Shown in pieces: positions 54,141 through 64,000 of a stretch of 64,000 nucleotides of DNA (position 1 is its first letter; each line of letters begins with the position of its first letter). Below the pieces are notes generated by a model. The model was not told where the DNA came from. It searched no databases and saw only the letters and a program-made list of their open reading frames with translations. The position numbers were made by a program, and so were the translations under genes. This stretch comes from Vanessa cardui (Eukaryota > Arthropoda > Insecta > Lepidoptera > Nymphalidae). The DNA lies in assembly GCF_905220365.1 (NCBI RefSeq), contig NC_061138.1, forward strand, positions 4,231,814 to 4,295,813. The letters run 5' to 3'.

Positions 54141-54157
54141 GTAAATAGATGTGTATA

Positions 54158-54360
54158 GTGTGTAGAGCTGAGATTAACCGATGATTGCGGATTCAAACCC
54201 AGGCAAGCACCGCTGATTCATGTGCTTAATTTGTCTTTACAATTCATCTCGCGCTCAGCGGTGAAGGAAAACATCGTGAGGAAACCTGCATGTGTCTAAT
54301 TTCATCGAAATTCGAGGCCTTTAGCCCAGCAGTGGGAATTTACAGGCTGTTGTTGTTGTT
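54158..54360 (+). mobile_element. SINE-1, internally deleted, with target duplication
   Basis: Flanks GTAAATAGATGTGTATA (54141-54157) and GTAAATAGGTGTATA (from 54361). The head lacks the A-box segment (GAGCTGAGATTAACCGATG) and the centre skips from TCATCGAAATTC to GAGGCCTTTAGCCC. (TTG)5 tail. Confidence 0.88.
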
Positions 54361-55017
54361 GTAAATAGGTGTATACGTTCACAATTATCTGGAGCGCGAA
54401 TTAACACTTACGTTAAATTTCAAAAAAAAAAAATCTTACGTATTAAAAAATAAAAACTTTTGAAGTGATAACTTTTTATAAATAAGCCGCTTCGTTACGT
54501 AACGCGTTACGATCTCTCTAGCTTCCCTTTCTCTCACGCGTAAGGCAGCAGTAGGCAAACTCTCTCTCTCTCACTCTAACGTATTTTGAACAGTTCAAGT
54601 TATCACTTTGTCGGGCGTCTTAAGTTTTTTTATTTACGAGCAACGAAACTGCTATTCAGATACTAAAGGCAGACTTGAAAAGCGTTTATGTAAATTACAA
54701 GTCTGAAGAAATAAGCGCTCTTGTAAATCAATACAAATGCAAAATCCGCTTCGATAAATCTGTTGTACACTGAAACTACATAAAGTTTCTAATCTTAGTT
54801 CTTAGAAGCGATAGCGAAGATAAATTAGTAAGCGGATCACGTGCGCGTTCGAGATAAGCCGAGCTGTATTGTTTGATAGCGGCTTGCACTAATAAAAAAT
54901 AATTTCTATTTGAACGGTGTAATTGGGTATATAGCAATTATGCTAAGCAACTAGGAATAGATAACTTGCGTTTGTTTTTATTCTTCCAAATACGATTAGA
55001 TTATGTCGTGATACGTA
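54361..55017. other. no gene; CG palindromes and (CT)n patch
   Basis: 54488-54573 has GTTACGTAACGCGTTACG (nested palindromes) and CTCTCTCTCTCTCAC (54560-54574), a GAGA-like run. Less AT-rich than the surroundings. No frame or family. Confidence 0.45.
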
Positions 55018-55565
55018 TAGCCCAGATGGCCCAAAAGTTGGAACGATGTTAACCGATGATTGCGGGTTCAAATCCAAGCGAGCATCACTGCATATTCATA
55101 TGCTTAATTTGTGTTTATTAGATGGATTTTTATATATAGTAGTATATATATTAGTGATTATATAGAGTCGAGATGGCCCAGTGGTTAGAACGCGTGCATC
55201 TTAACCGATGATTCTGGGTTCGAACCCAGGCAAGCACCGCTGATTCATGTGCTTAATTGTCTGTATAATTCATCTCGTACTCAGCGGTGAAGGAAAACAT
55301 CGTGAGGAAACCTGCATGTGACAAATTTCATAGAAATTCTGCCACATGTGTATTCCACCATCCCGCATTGGAACAGCGTGGTGGAATATGTTCCAAACCT
55401 TCTCCTCAAAGGGAGAGGCCTTTAGCCCAGCAGTGGGAATTTACAGGCTGTTGTTGCTGTTGTTGTTGTTGTTGTTGTTGTTGTAATTTGTGTTTATAAT
55501 TCATCTCTCCTCAAAGAGAGAGGAGGCCTTAGCCAAGCAGTGGGAAATTTAGAGGCTGTTGTTAT
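55018..55565 (+). mobile_element. SINE-1 host copy, split by a second SINE-1
   Basis: Left part 55018-55118 (head with GGCCCAAAAGTTGGAAC and B box GGTTCAAATCC) and right part 55488-55565 (TTCATCTCTCCTCAAAGAGAG, CAAGCAGTGGGAAATTTAGA, GGCTGTTGTT). The junction sequence TAATTTGTGTTTAT occurs on both sides of the insert. The host itself lacks its core. Confidence 0.8.
55166..55486 (+). mobile_element. tRNA-derived SINE (SINE-1), nested, longest (TTG)n tail
   Basis: GAGTCGAGATGGCCCAGTGG, B box GGTTCGAACCC (closest to the pol III consensus in the window), intact core and a tail of about 12 (TTG) units with one TGC. The 45 bases between the host break (55118) and this head are AT-rich and unexplained. 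The 70-codon frame ending in poly-Cys is the tail read in the wrong frame. Confidence 0.93.
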
Positions 55566-55764
55566 ATCGTGATTGTTTACACATTACACTCTTGACTCTT
55601 CACGGAATTGAATGCAGTAAATATGGATGAACGAATTCCACGAACAGTACGAAAAAACACGTACAATGTACATCCACGAAAAAATACCGTGATGACAAAT
55701 AAAAAAAAACATGTTTTTGTTGTGACAAATATTCAAGTGCTCAATTGTGTAAGCAAACTGTTCT

Positions 55765-55975
55765 TACTCCGTCACTCTCATAATTCGATGGGACGGCGAT
55801 GCGACACGGTTGGAAAGTTCAGGCGCAAAACAAATATTACGATTTTTTAAATTTCGAACTCTCCATTTCTTGACAGAAAAATCCAATTACTTTTTTATTA
55901 GCCTGATCAAAATTTAGCCCAAGACCTTAAAAACTGCAGCCTTACAATCTGGATCAACGAGACAGTTTTATACCA
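55765..55975 (+). mobile_element. interspersed repeat (CTCATAGTCTGATAGGACGG type)
   Basis: CTCTCATAATTCGATGGGAC, GGAAAGTTCAGGCGCAAAAC and CAGCCTTACAATCTGGATCA, ACGAGACAGTTT. Related to 33427-33562 and 46948-47032. The 80-codon frame 55608-55850 is not a gene. Confidence 0.5.
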
Positions 55976-56399
55976 TACAAGCAAAGACAGGTGGGGCGAA
56001 TAGATCACCATAAATGCATTAAAAAGTAGACATTTTATTAATATCAAACTTGTATGGACTTGACATACCAACCAAGCCTGTACAGGTCCAATAAAAGAAA
56101 TCTCTCGAACAATGCTCAGGCCAATCGCTGGAACAAGTCGAACGAGCCCTTGGTATATGGCATAATAAATATGCCCTAGAAAGTCACTCTCACTAGGATC
56201 GTGCCTTAGTACTTTGGAAGGGAAAGTTAGTCAAAATATTCTAAGTAAATGAATGTAGTTAGTAAAATTAATGATTTTACGTGTTGAATTCTCTGAAATG
56301 ACAACGCCTGCTAATCATTTTCCATAAAACATTTCAATGCTGTATTGCTATTATATTTTACGAAGTGTAAATGTGTGCGTAGAAAAGGAGACAGTTTGC
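55976..56399. other. no gene recognised
   Basis: A stretch at 56085-56220 (CTGGAACAAGTCGAACGAGC, GTGCCTTAGTACTTTGGAAG) is less AT-rich but has stops in every frame and matches no family here. Confidence 0.4.
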
Positions 56400-56535
56400 A
56401 AATACTCTGATGAACAAAGGCGTTCTCTGAGAAGTTTGGAATGAATTTCAAGCTGTTTCAATACTTGCAGTTCGATACACATGTGCCAGAATGTTACGCG
56501 ATACGTGCAGGTTTTTTGATATTTCTTACGTCAAC
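56400..56535 (-). mobile_element. SINE-1 fragment, decayed
   Basis: TCTCTGAGAAGTTTGGAATG, ACACATGTGCCAGAATG and GTGCAGGTTTTTTGAT in reverse family order. The next SINE-1 inserted at its edge. Confidence 0.5.
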
Positions 56536-56554
56536 GCTGAAATTACAACATGTA

Positions 56555-56803
56555 CAGCCCGTAAATTTCCCACTGCTGGGCTAAGGCTTCCTCTACCTTT
56601 AGGGGGAAGGTTAGGATTATATTTTACCATCCTGCTCCATTGTTCGTTATTTGATTCTCATGTGGCATAATTTCGTTGAAACCAGCGAGCACGAGGTGAA
56701 TTATAAACACAAATTAAACACATGAAAATTGAGTGTTGCTTGCCTAAGTTTGAACTCACAGTCGTCGGTTATGCCTTTCTAACCACTAGACCATCTTGGC
56801 TTT
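56555..56803 (-). mobile_element. tRNA-derived SINE (SINE-1), with 18-base target duplication
   Basis: GCTGAAATTACAACATGTA (56536-56554) and GCTGAAATTACACATGTA (from 56804). Reverse copy; the core is partly deleted at 56690 and the head decayed (GACCATCTTGGC). Confidence 0.88.
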
Positions 56804-57026
56804 GCTGAAATTACACATGTAAGAACATAATTATATCCACGTTTAAATCCACAATATTATATTAATATCGTCTAAACGTTTCTGTTTTTTAATGTTCCAT
56901 TTAAGCTTTAAGCTTGGCTTATTCAGCGACCGTTTAGTTTCTTGCTGAGACATCTCTAGTGATAATTACATTCTTAACTATTATTAACACATTATATTCG
57001 TAAAAAGTGAAGGATCCCTATATTTT

Positions 57027-57286
57027 AATGGCAAAGGTTAGCAGAAAGCTTATGGGTCACCTGATAGTAAGTGGTCACCATCGCTCAAAGACAATGGCGC
57101 TGTAAGAAATATTAACCATTCATTTGGGAACAAAGATGATATGTCCCTTGTGAGTGGTAAGTGAGCAGGAGTTAGGTACATTGGCTCACTCATCCTTCAA
57201 AACGGAACATAACAAAACTGACTATTGTTTAGCTTTAGATATTTGATCGGGTGGTACCTACCTAAAAGACGCTACCACCAAAGTAT
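57027..57286 (-). mobile_element. poly(A)-family copy
   Basis: GGGTCACCTGATAGTAAGTG, GCTGTAAGAAATATTAACCA, ATGTCCCTTGTGA, then a small insertion, CTTCAAAACGGAACATAAC and GGGTGGTACCTACC. Confidence 0.85.
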
Positions 57287-57651
57287 AGTATATAAAATAT
57301 GTTTTGATTATTAAAATGTCTTAAACGAAATTCAATGTGTGCCTTTGAAATGCCTTAATTAATGTTGGTATAAATCCTTAAATTATAGCGTGTTCACGTA
57401 GAAAAGAGGTTTAAACGCAAATTACACGGCGTAAGGAAATCAAACCGAGCTCTGAAATAGCTCCGGGCGTTATTGGCAACGCTTCTTTTATCGAAAAGCG
57501 CTAACGAACAAAATTCATATTTATTAATATTTTTTCTGTACCATTTGTAAACATCAGGTATTTTATATTAATTTCAGTGTTATCTTATATGGAATATACA
57601 TATAATACTAGTGGAACTATGCTCGAGCCTGTCGCCTTTTAGGGTATGGTA
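57287..57651. other. no feature recognised
   Basis: AT-rich, nothing found. Confidence 0.45.
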
Positions 57652-57782
57652 TCAAAAACAAAAATATTTATTCAATATAGAAGTGATTATTACACGTGTT
57701 TATTGAAAGTAAAAAATCTGCCACTGGTTCGGAATTTAACACCGCTGACCTGAGAAGAACCAGTGAAAGAAACTCAGCGGTA
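57652..57782 (-). mobile_element. LINE 3' end, second subfamily
   Basis: ATATTTATTCAATATAGAAG, CCACTGGTTCGGAATTTAAC, CGCTGACCTGAGAAGAACC, GAAACTCAGCGG. Same subfamily as 11089-11243. Confidence 0.72.
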
Positions 57783-58206
57783 TCATACACATATTTCGGT
57801 ATCATAAGGTCGTCAAGTGTTGAATTAAGAAGTAACATTTATTAAGGTTTCAATTTGTATATAATGATTTTCATGTTTTGGCCTTGAAAGATCAACGCAA
57901 ACAAAGGCACAAGGAATTACTTTTCATATGTGATCTTTTCTTATTAGGAAAAATAATCCTAGAATTCGAATTTAACTTTTAATTTTTTTTAAGTTGTCTC
58001 TTTTTTGTTTCGGACGTGAGCACTACAATTAGGACGAAGGGTCCCAACGGTATCGAGAATTGTATGTCCCAATAACCCTTATATTTCCGATCACCTTTTG
58101 ATTTAAATAAAGTACGCCTTTTTGTGGTGCTCGACCCAATTTCGAAGCTGAAATGCGCTCAATTGACTTCATATTATCGAATGTTTCAGTCAAATTACTA
58201 TCTTAT
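57783..58206. other. no feature recognised
   Basis: AT-rich, nothing found. Confidence 0.45.
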
Positions 58207-58622
58207 TATATATAACTAATGACCCGCCCCGTCTTCGCACGGGTGCAATAATATCACAGTGGAAACTTCTAAAATTATTATCAGTGTTTCTTTACTGAAC
58301 TGTCCATGTATCATATCATAATAATAATAAATATGAGACATCACATACATCACTCTGATCCCAATGTAAGTAGCTAAAGCACTTGTGTTATGGAAAATCA
58401 GAAGTAACGACGGTACCACAAACACCCAAAACAACATAGAAAACCAATGATAATCTACATTGACTCGGCCGGGAATCGAACCCGTACATATATAAAACCC
58501 TTCATGTCGAATCATTCTATCTTTAAAAAAATTACAGCATCAAAATCCGTTGCGTAGTTTTAAAGATTTAAGCGTACTTATATATATAGGGACAGAGAAA
58601 GCGACTTTGTTATACTATGTAG
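58207..58622 (-). mobile_element. Helitron (type B) carrying a nested SINE-2
   Basis: Left edge CTAATGACCCGCCCCGTCTT (CTAG decayed to CTAA), right edge AAAGCGACTTTGTTATACTA. The interior ATCAAAATCCGTTGCGTAGT and GGGACAGAGA matches other type B copies. Split at 58318-58490. The 99-codon minus and 80-codon plus frames are artefacts. Confidence 0.82.
58318..58490 (-). mobile_element. SINE-2, 5' truncated, nested in Helitron
   Basis: In reverse: (AATA)n tail, ATCACTCTGATCCCAATGTA, AAGCACTTGTGTTATGGAAA, GACGGTACCACAAACACCC, and GGCCGGGAATCGAACCCG, a perfect B box on the minus strand, where it stops. The A-box half of the head is missing. Confidence 0.78.
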
Positions 58623-59569
58623 TGATTTATTTACATTTTCATTCATATGAGTTAATTATCTCAGTGTATGTACAACAAGTGAACCGACCGACAATCGTTA
58701 ACTTAAATCCGAGCAAGCTGTCTGGGTTTTGCGAGTGCTTAACTTGTATTTGCAAATCAGTACTCTCCGAGCTTTCTTGTGCTTTGTGGTAAATGGGAAC
58801 ACAATGAAGCCGGAACGTTCCTGAATTAATTTTTAGATGTGTGTCTTGTATCACAATGGAATGTATTGGAGAATTAAATTACTTCTGATAGTAGTAGAAC
58901 TTCTGTACTAATGAATACATATTAAGTTATGTTTTGTATATTATCGAATAATAAGCAACGTTTATTGGTTGCTGGTTCTGTATGCATTTTATATAGTAAT
59001 AGAATTGTATGCAATTGGCAAAACGCTATTTAATTATTGAATTTCTTGCCCGTCGTATTGGTAGTTTCTTAATTAAAAAAAAAACAGTAAAACTTTGAAT
59101 TTATTAACATAGTATAGTTAAACACACTTCTTTCAAATATTATTTTGTATTTTGACTCAAAAATATTGTGACTTGACATTTTGTGAGGGCACTTTAATAT
59201 CGTATAGTCGGGATGAAAACCTTATACTAATTATTTAAATCTAATAGTTATTTAATTGAATATATAAATGTAACGTAAGTTAAGTTGTTTTATCGTGACC
59301 GAACTAGTAAAACCTTCTTACAATCTTTATATTCTTCAAGTGATGTCTTCATGCCAGCAACTTTATAAGGTTAAGCTAGCATGCAGCGAGCGACCTAAAC
59401 GAAGGGTCGTAATAAATCTTTGTTCATACTTGTATTACTTGCATTTAAGGCCATAAGTTCCCGCAGCCTCAACTGCCTCATAAAACATGCCAACGAACAA
59501 ATATTTAAACGTTAACGACCTTATTTATAAACTGTCATTGAGAGGGTGCTTCAGTAATTTCTTATCTTC
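58623..59569. other. no gene recognised
   Basis: AT-rich with a patch of moderate GC at 59380-59480. Frames at 58550-58792 and 58639-58854 have no recognisable features. Confidence 0.4.
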
Positions 59570-59825
59570 ACTACATAGTATAAAACAAAGTCGCTTTCTC
59601 TGTCCCTATGTCCCTTTGTAAGCTTAAATCTATAAAACTATGCAACCTATTTTGATTAGTTTTTTTAATAGACAGAGTAATACGAGATTAAGATAAAACA
59701 TGGACAATATAGTAAAGAAACACTAATAATTTTAGAAGTTTTTAATGTAATGTCGTAAATAAACAAATTCTGTAGTATATTTAGTATCAGTATTGCACCC
59801 GTTCGAAGCCGGGGCGGGACGCTAG
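59570..59825 (+). mobile_element. non-autonomous Helitron (type B), complete
   Basis: ACTACATAGTATAAAACAAA at the start, TCTCTGTCCCTATGTCCC, GGACAATATAGTAAAGAAAC in the middle and GAAGCCGGGGCGGGACGCTAG at the end (CTAG 59822-59825, then T). About 256 bases; the best full-length type B reference here. Confidence 0.87.
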
Positions 59826-61800
59826 TTCTGAGAATATGTAATTGACATTTGCGAGAATAAGACAGCGTTGTTAAGTAACCACCCCCAAATTGAATTTCTG
59901 TATGAAGCTATAGTTCTCGTACAATACATATTATGATATTATTTATTTTATTCTAATTATCGGAACGTATTAAAGGTTAATTTAAGTAAACTATTGGAAT
60001 GTATATACATAGTTGGATCCGGTTAGACAGGTGACCTTATCGTTAAAGCAGCGATCTCTTTCAGGCGACCTTTGGGCAGAGGACCAACTGTAAATTACGT
60101 GTGAAGCGGCATAATCAATAAAAATAAAAAATATTTATTTAATTAAAAACATACGCTAAATTTTACGAACGAAATTGTAAATTAAATAACATACGTTACG
60201 TATTAGAAACATGTGTGATTAATACTCTGAAAATTATAAACAATGTTTCGAATCGTTTTATTCCTCTATAAACAAGTCTTCAAAAACATGTAACGTTTTT
60301 TAATTAAAAATCTAATCCATTATTTCAAATATCGAGTTTTGTTTAACATTGATAATACCATGCAAACGTTCATATATATATATATATTTCAAATATAAAA
60401 AAATTCGTAAAACGAACGGTGTTTTTTTTTAAATTAATTCTAAAAGTGCCAAGGAATCAATACAATTCCAATATTCATCCTCTTTAATAATAAAAAAAAT
60501 GTTAGGAGTCGCAGTGATAGCTCAAACAATCAGGATTGAATCTAGGATTATAACATCACTAGGCTTGTATACCGTTGAGCTAGGCTTTAGTAAGTGTTCC
60601 GCTTAGCTACGCCTCGGCGATGATAAATATTCCATAAAATGTTTACATTTTTTAATCTGATCCAAAAATACGTCAAGTTAATGCGCGACCATTTTTATTA
60701 TATTTTTATTATCAGTTTATATTCAGTGTAAACTATAATAAATTCATGTAGATTATTCAATAAAATCTTAAGCTACGAAAATCCATTAGTAAGTAATTTA
60801 TGGAAAGGCTTTAAAAACGATATTCCCTCGAAATTTTTACTCGATTCACGTTCCGATACCTATATTTTAAAAAAGGCTATCTGTTAGTTAAAAAATAATA
60901 ACGTTCTTTGTAATACCTATTTGCATTGAATAATACGAAGTAATAAATAAAAAACAATCATATCAGACTTTGTTTTTAATGTTTTTGTAATAAATGGAAA
61001 AAATACGTCGGAGTTATGCTTTTAATCTACAATCCTTGGCGAATTCGATGAAAAACGACGTATTGAAATATTTCTGATAAAAATAATCAATCTACATTTT
61101 TGCTTTAGAGGGTTTTATTTATTATGAAATTCAGGCTTCAGATCGTGAGATTCGAATCAATCAATTTACGGTTTTCATTCAAAAATTCTGAGTGACAGCA
61201 GATATGTTGATGACGGAAGTGTCAAATCACCGAAGCACCTAAATCCATATGTTAGTACTTAGTTACCTGATTTCTATCGAGTCAGCTTTTCTTCAAGAAT
61301 ATTAGCAATGCTCCAAATTAATTTAGAAATTACTAATATTCCTATCTACCTCCTTTTAAGCTTATCTTTTGTGTTAGGGTACGATAATAGCCCAAGATCG
61401 ATCCTGTGATTTTTACATCGCTATGCAGCGTGTAATCCATTGCACCATTTTAGTCACTTAGTCTATATAAGTGCTTAAACAATCAGTAAATGGATATACA
61501 ACACCATTAATTTAGTGAAAACACATTACTTTAACATTGTCATGAACTTTTTAGTTTCCAAAATAACTGATATTTTGAATCTTAATTCAATTAAAGGTGT
61601 AATAGTTACACACATACACAATCAACGTATTCACATGCATGTTATCCCAAAAAAATATAGTTTAGACACTTAACGCATTGTAAATCTAAAAATCTCAAGT
61701 TTTGTTTTTTAAATTGTGTTTTGAATATATTGAAATAAAACATTTATCTACATGGCTCCATTTTATTTTATGTTATGTGAATATTTAATTGACCATTTAT
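59826..61800. other. AT-rich, almost nothing recognised
   Basis: (TA)n at 60373-60389. A weak tRNA-like string at 60508-60570 (GTCGCAGTGATAGCTCAAAC, GGATTGAATCTAGGAT). Otherwise no family or frame in about 2 kb. Confidence 0.45.
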
Positions 61801-61820
61801 TTTTTATTTTTCAGGTAATT
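61797..61820 (+). other. candidate recursive splice site
   Basis: T-rich tract, TTTTTCAG, then GTAATT with the junction at 61814/61815. Layout as at 335/336 and same strand as the exon at 22384. No exon-like frame follows (stop at once). Confidence 0.3.
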
Positions 61821-61881
61821 TCCTGTTTTAATCATACATACGTAACTATATAACATACATAAACTAATCGGAATCTTTAAC

Positions 61882-62445
61882 TTGGTGTTGGCTTTGTGCA
61901 AGTCTGGGTATTACCCACTTATCAGATATTCTACAGCATAATATTGTGTTGTGGTCTGAAGGGTGACTCATTTTAACTACAATAACTACTGTAGAAGTGG
62001 CGTAACATCTTAGTGTCTAAGGTTGATAGCGCATAGCGATGTAAGAAATGGTTTTATTTTTTACAGTACCCATGTATGGGTGGTTAGAACGCGTGCATCT
62101 TGACTGATGATTTCGCCTTCAAACCCAGGCAAGCACCGCTATATATGTGCTTAATTTGTGTTTATAATTTATCTCGTGCTCGGCGGTGAAGGAAAACATC
62201 GTGAGGAAACCTGCATGTGTCTAAATTCATAGAAATTCTGCCACATGTGCATTCCACTAACCCGCATTGGAACAGCGTGGTGGAATATGGTCCACACATT
62301 CTCCTTAATGGAAGAATGCATGCCTTAGCCCAGCATAAGGAAACTTACAGGCTGTTATTTTTACTTTTTTTACGTATGGGCAATAGTGACCACTTACTAT
62401 CAGTAAGCCCATTTCCGAGTCCGCCTATAAAAAGTTTTACATTTT
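61882..62445 (+). mobile_element. poly(A)-family copy, split by SINE-1
   Basis: TTGGTGTTGGCTTTGTGCAA to ACAGTACCCATGTATGGG, then after the SINE GTATGGGCAATAGTGACCAC, TTACTATCAGTAAGCCC and TCCGCCTATAAAAAG. Confidence 0.85.
62081..62373 (+). mobile_element. tRNA-derived SINE (SINE-1), nested, slightly 5' truncated
   Basis: Duplication GTATGGG at 62074-62080 and 62374-62380. Begins inside the A box (TGGTTAGAACGC) and ends GGCTGTTATTTTTACTTTTT, the non-TTG tail type. The 88-codon frame 62217-62483 is an artefact. Confidence 0.9.
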
Positions 62446-64000
62446 ATTTTTTTATTTTATTAAATAATTTAAAGACCATTTGAATTTTTGAACATCAATC
62501 TTAGGTTCGAGTTAATTAATTATATGACCTATAATTTTTTATTTAAATATGTCTATACAATTACATATATATAGTGTATATATGTAGAATTTTATAAGTA
62601 GAATTCCAAATTAAGTACAATATAGACAATGAGCATTTGTTTCTAGAAAGACGGACGAAAAAAAAAACATTTAAAGAAAACGGCCATTGTCACAAAAGTG
62701 TCTTTGTTTTTGGTACTTGATATAAATTAGTTAATTGAATTTTAACAATTTTCTTTTCGTTGAAAAGGTCAGCCGATGGACTGCCTAATGCTAGGGTCAC
62801 CTTTGCTATAAGCATTGATGTTGCTTCCATAATGTGTTCTGAAGATCTATTAAATTCATTTGTTTGTTACGTCTAGATTAATTGACACATTATTTGTGAC
62901 ATTTTAATGCGTTGTAAATGTGTGCGTTAAACATACTTAATGGGTTTTTGCACATACACACACAAATAATGTGAATATTTATTCATTATCGAAGTAGTCT
63001 TTAACACATTTGGTAAGACTTTTGAATGATTATTTTTAAGTAACTCAAAAGTCATCATTTTTCCTTTTCATTATTATTTTACGTATTGCTATTCTGTAAA
63101 ACAAAACTATAAACTCGCCATAGGAATTAAGCGTGAAACTTTATATAATATGCGATATTGAGTATAACTATAATAAAATTAGGTTCATTAATATCTAGAA
63201 AATAATTCTGCTCTCAAACGGTCTGTCACCGTTCTGGATCTCTTGAACTATAGTTACTCTTGAAATTTTCACAGATTATGTATTTCTGTTATCGTTTTAA
63301 CAAGAAATACTAAAAAAGAATAAAATTAATTAAAATATAATTATGTATTTAAGGGGGTTCCCAAACAACTGACGCAAACGCCTACAGCCAATCCCGAATT
63401 TCAACCTTAAAATGACAGGATATCATTGGCTGAGTTTTAATAATTTTAAATGGTGATCGTTATGGAATCGGGGACAAAATGGCGTTTTCTACATGGCGTG
63501 GTTGTTCTTTAACCTTTAGCAATCAAATTGTAGTGGAATCATATAAATGGAATGGATCAAGAATTGTTTGTAGTGAATAATTGCATGTTATATACAAAAC
63601 ATTTCTTTATCTTTCCATCATTGGAGTATAGTATGCGTTATTTTAGAACTCGTTGGTGAGGGGTGACAGTCAAAAAACTGTATCTGAATATTCAATGTGT
63701 TCGCGAACAAAGTTGTTAGAGAATAAAGTACTCAGAGCGCGTCCTTTTGTATGTTAATATCTAAGCAATGAATAGACTGCGATTTTCACTATAGAATAGT
63801 TTTCTATTTTAGTGCGTAAATCCGAAAACTTGCTTATTTATATTTATTTTATTTATTTATTTGACGCAATAAACTATAATAAAAACAATTGTTTTTATAC
63901 TAACAAAGAGAACTTTCCATATTTAGATTAATTGTGAACAGTAGCAGTCTTATTCCCTATAAGGATTTCCAGTCAGCTTTAGTAAGTTAGGTCGGATTAA
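62446..64000. other. AT-rich, no gene recognised
   Basis: A stretch at 63350-63490 (GGGGGTTCCCAAACAACTGA, ATGGCGTTTTCTACATGGCG) is less AT-rich but matches no family here. (ATTT)n at 63838-63862. Confidence 0.45.

Noticed and set aside
55440..55486. (TTG)n run as an independent microsatellite
   Set aside because: It is the SINE-1 tail, expanded in this copy.
58216..58515. 99-codon minus ORF
   Set aside because: Spans a Helitron and a nested SINE-2, so it is a chimeric frame.
1..64000. CRISPR array, rRNA, telomeric (TTAGG)n repeat, viral insertion or operon-like gene cluster
   Set aside because: No regularly spaced repeats, no rRNA motifs, no TTAGG runs, no recognisable viral protein frames and no tandem genes were seen on either strand.

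Overview
The window looks like AT-rich nuclear DNA from a lepidopteran insect, most likely a butterfly. The evidence is the interspersed-repeat set: many copies of a tRNA-derived SINE with a (TTG)n tail (resembling the Metulj type known from nymphalids), a second abundant short family ending in poly(A), LINE 3' ends with (TTTTGA)n-type tails, and short Helitrons that begin with TC, end with CTAG and sit between A and T. The family names come from memory of lepidopteran repeats, not from a search. There is no bacterial-style gene organisation, no rRNA, no CRISPR array and no convincing functional tRNA gene.

Only one segment looks like host coding sequence. It is a GC-rich 110-base exon at 22384-22493 (+) with a poly-T tract and CAG acceptor, a 9-codon upstream ORF, an in-frame stop, then an ATG reading open for 23 codons into a consensus GTAAGT donor. 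I do not recognise the protein. No partner exon is evident, so the window seems to be the interior of a large gene with introns of at least about 22 kb upstream and 41 kb downstream. Two sites on the same strand, near 335 and 61814, have the polypyrimidine-CAG/GTAAT layout of recursive splice sites. A GC-rich open tract at 31963-32091 is a second, weaker coding candidate.

Layout. 1-9 kb: poly(A)-family copies, one with a LINE 3' end nested in it, Helitrons, an RTE-like LINE remnant near 7.3 kb. 9-22 kb: an intact SINE with target duplication at 9.1 kb, a Helitron at 9.6 kb, a MITE with TAGGGTTGCCAT inverted ends at 12.5 kb, a mariner-type MITE at 14.8 kb, diverged tandem repeats at 17.2 kb, two adjacent Helitrons at 21.2-21.7 kb. 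22-34 kb: the exon, a pair of 48-base direct repeats 2 kb apart, an RTE reverse-transcriptase remnant, a TIR element at 27.15 kb, more SINEs and the GC-rich tract. 34-46 kb: poly(A)-family copies, a foldback (long palindrome) family in three copies, the second 27.15-kb-type element at 40.2 kb, two near-identical SINEs at 44.75 and 45.24 kb. 46-64 kb: dense SINE, Helitron and poly(A)-family insertions, a second copy of the mariner-type MITE at 51.4 kb, and several clear nested insertions.

No new biological system is visible. What stands out is the insertion history, which can be read from target duplications and nesting, the small non-autonomous DNA elements, and the possible long-intron splicing architecture around the lone exon. 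Nearly all short ORFs in the window are chance frames in repeats or AT-rich sequence.
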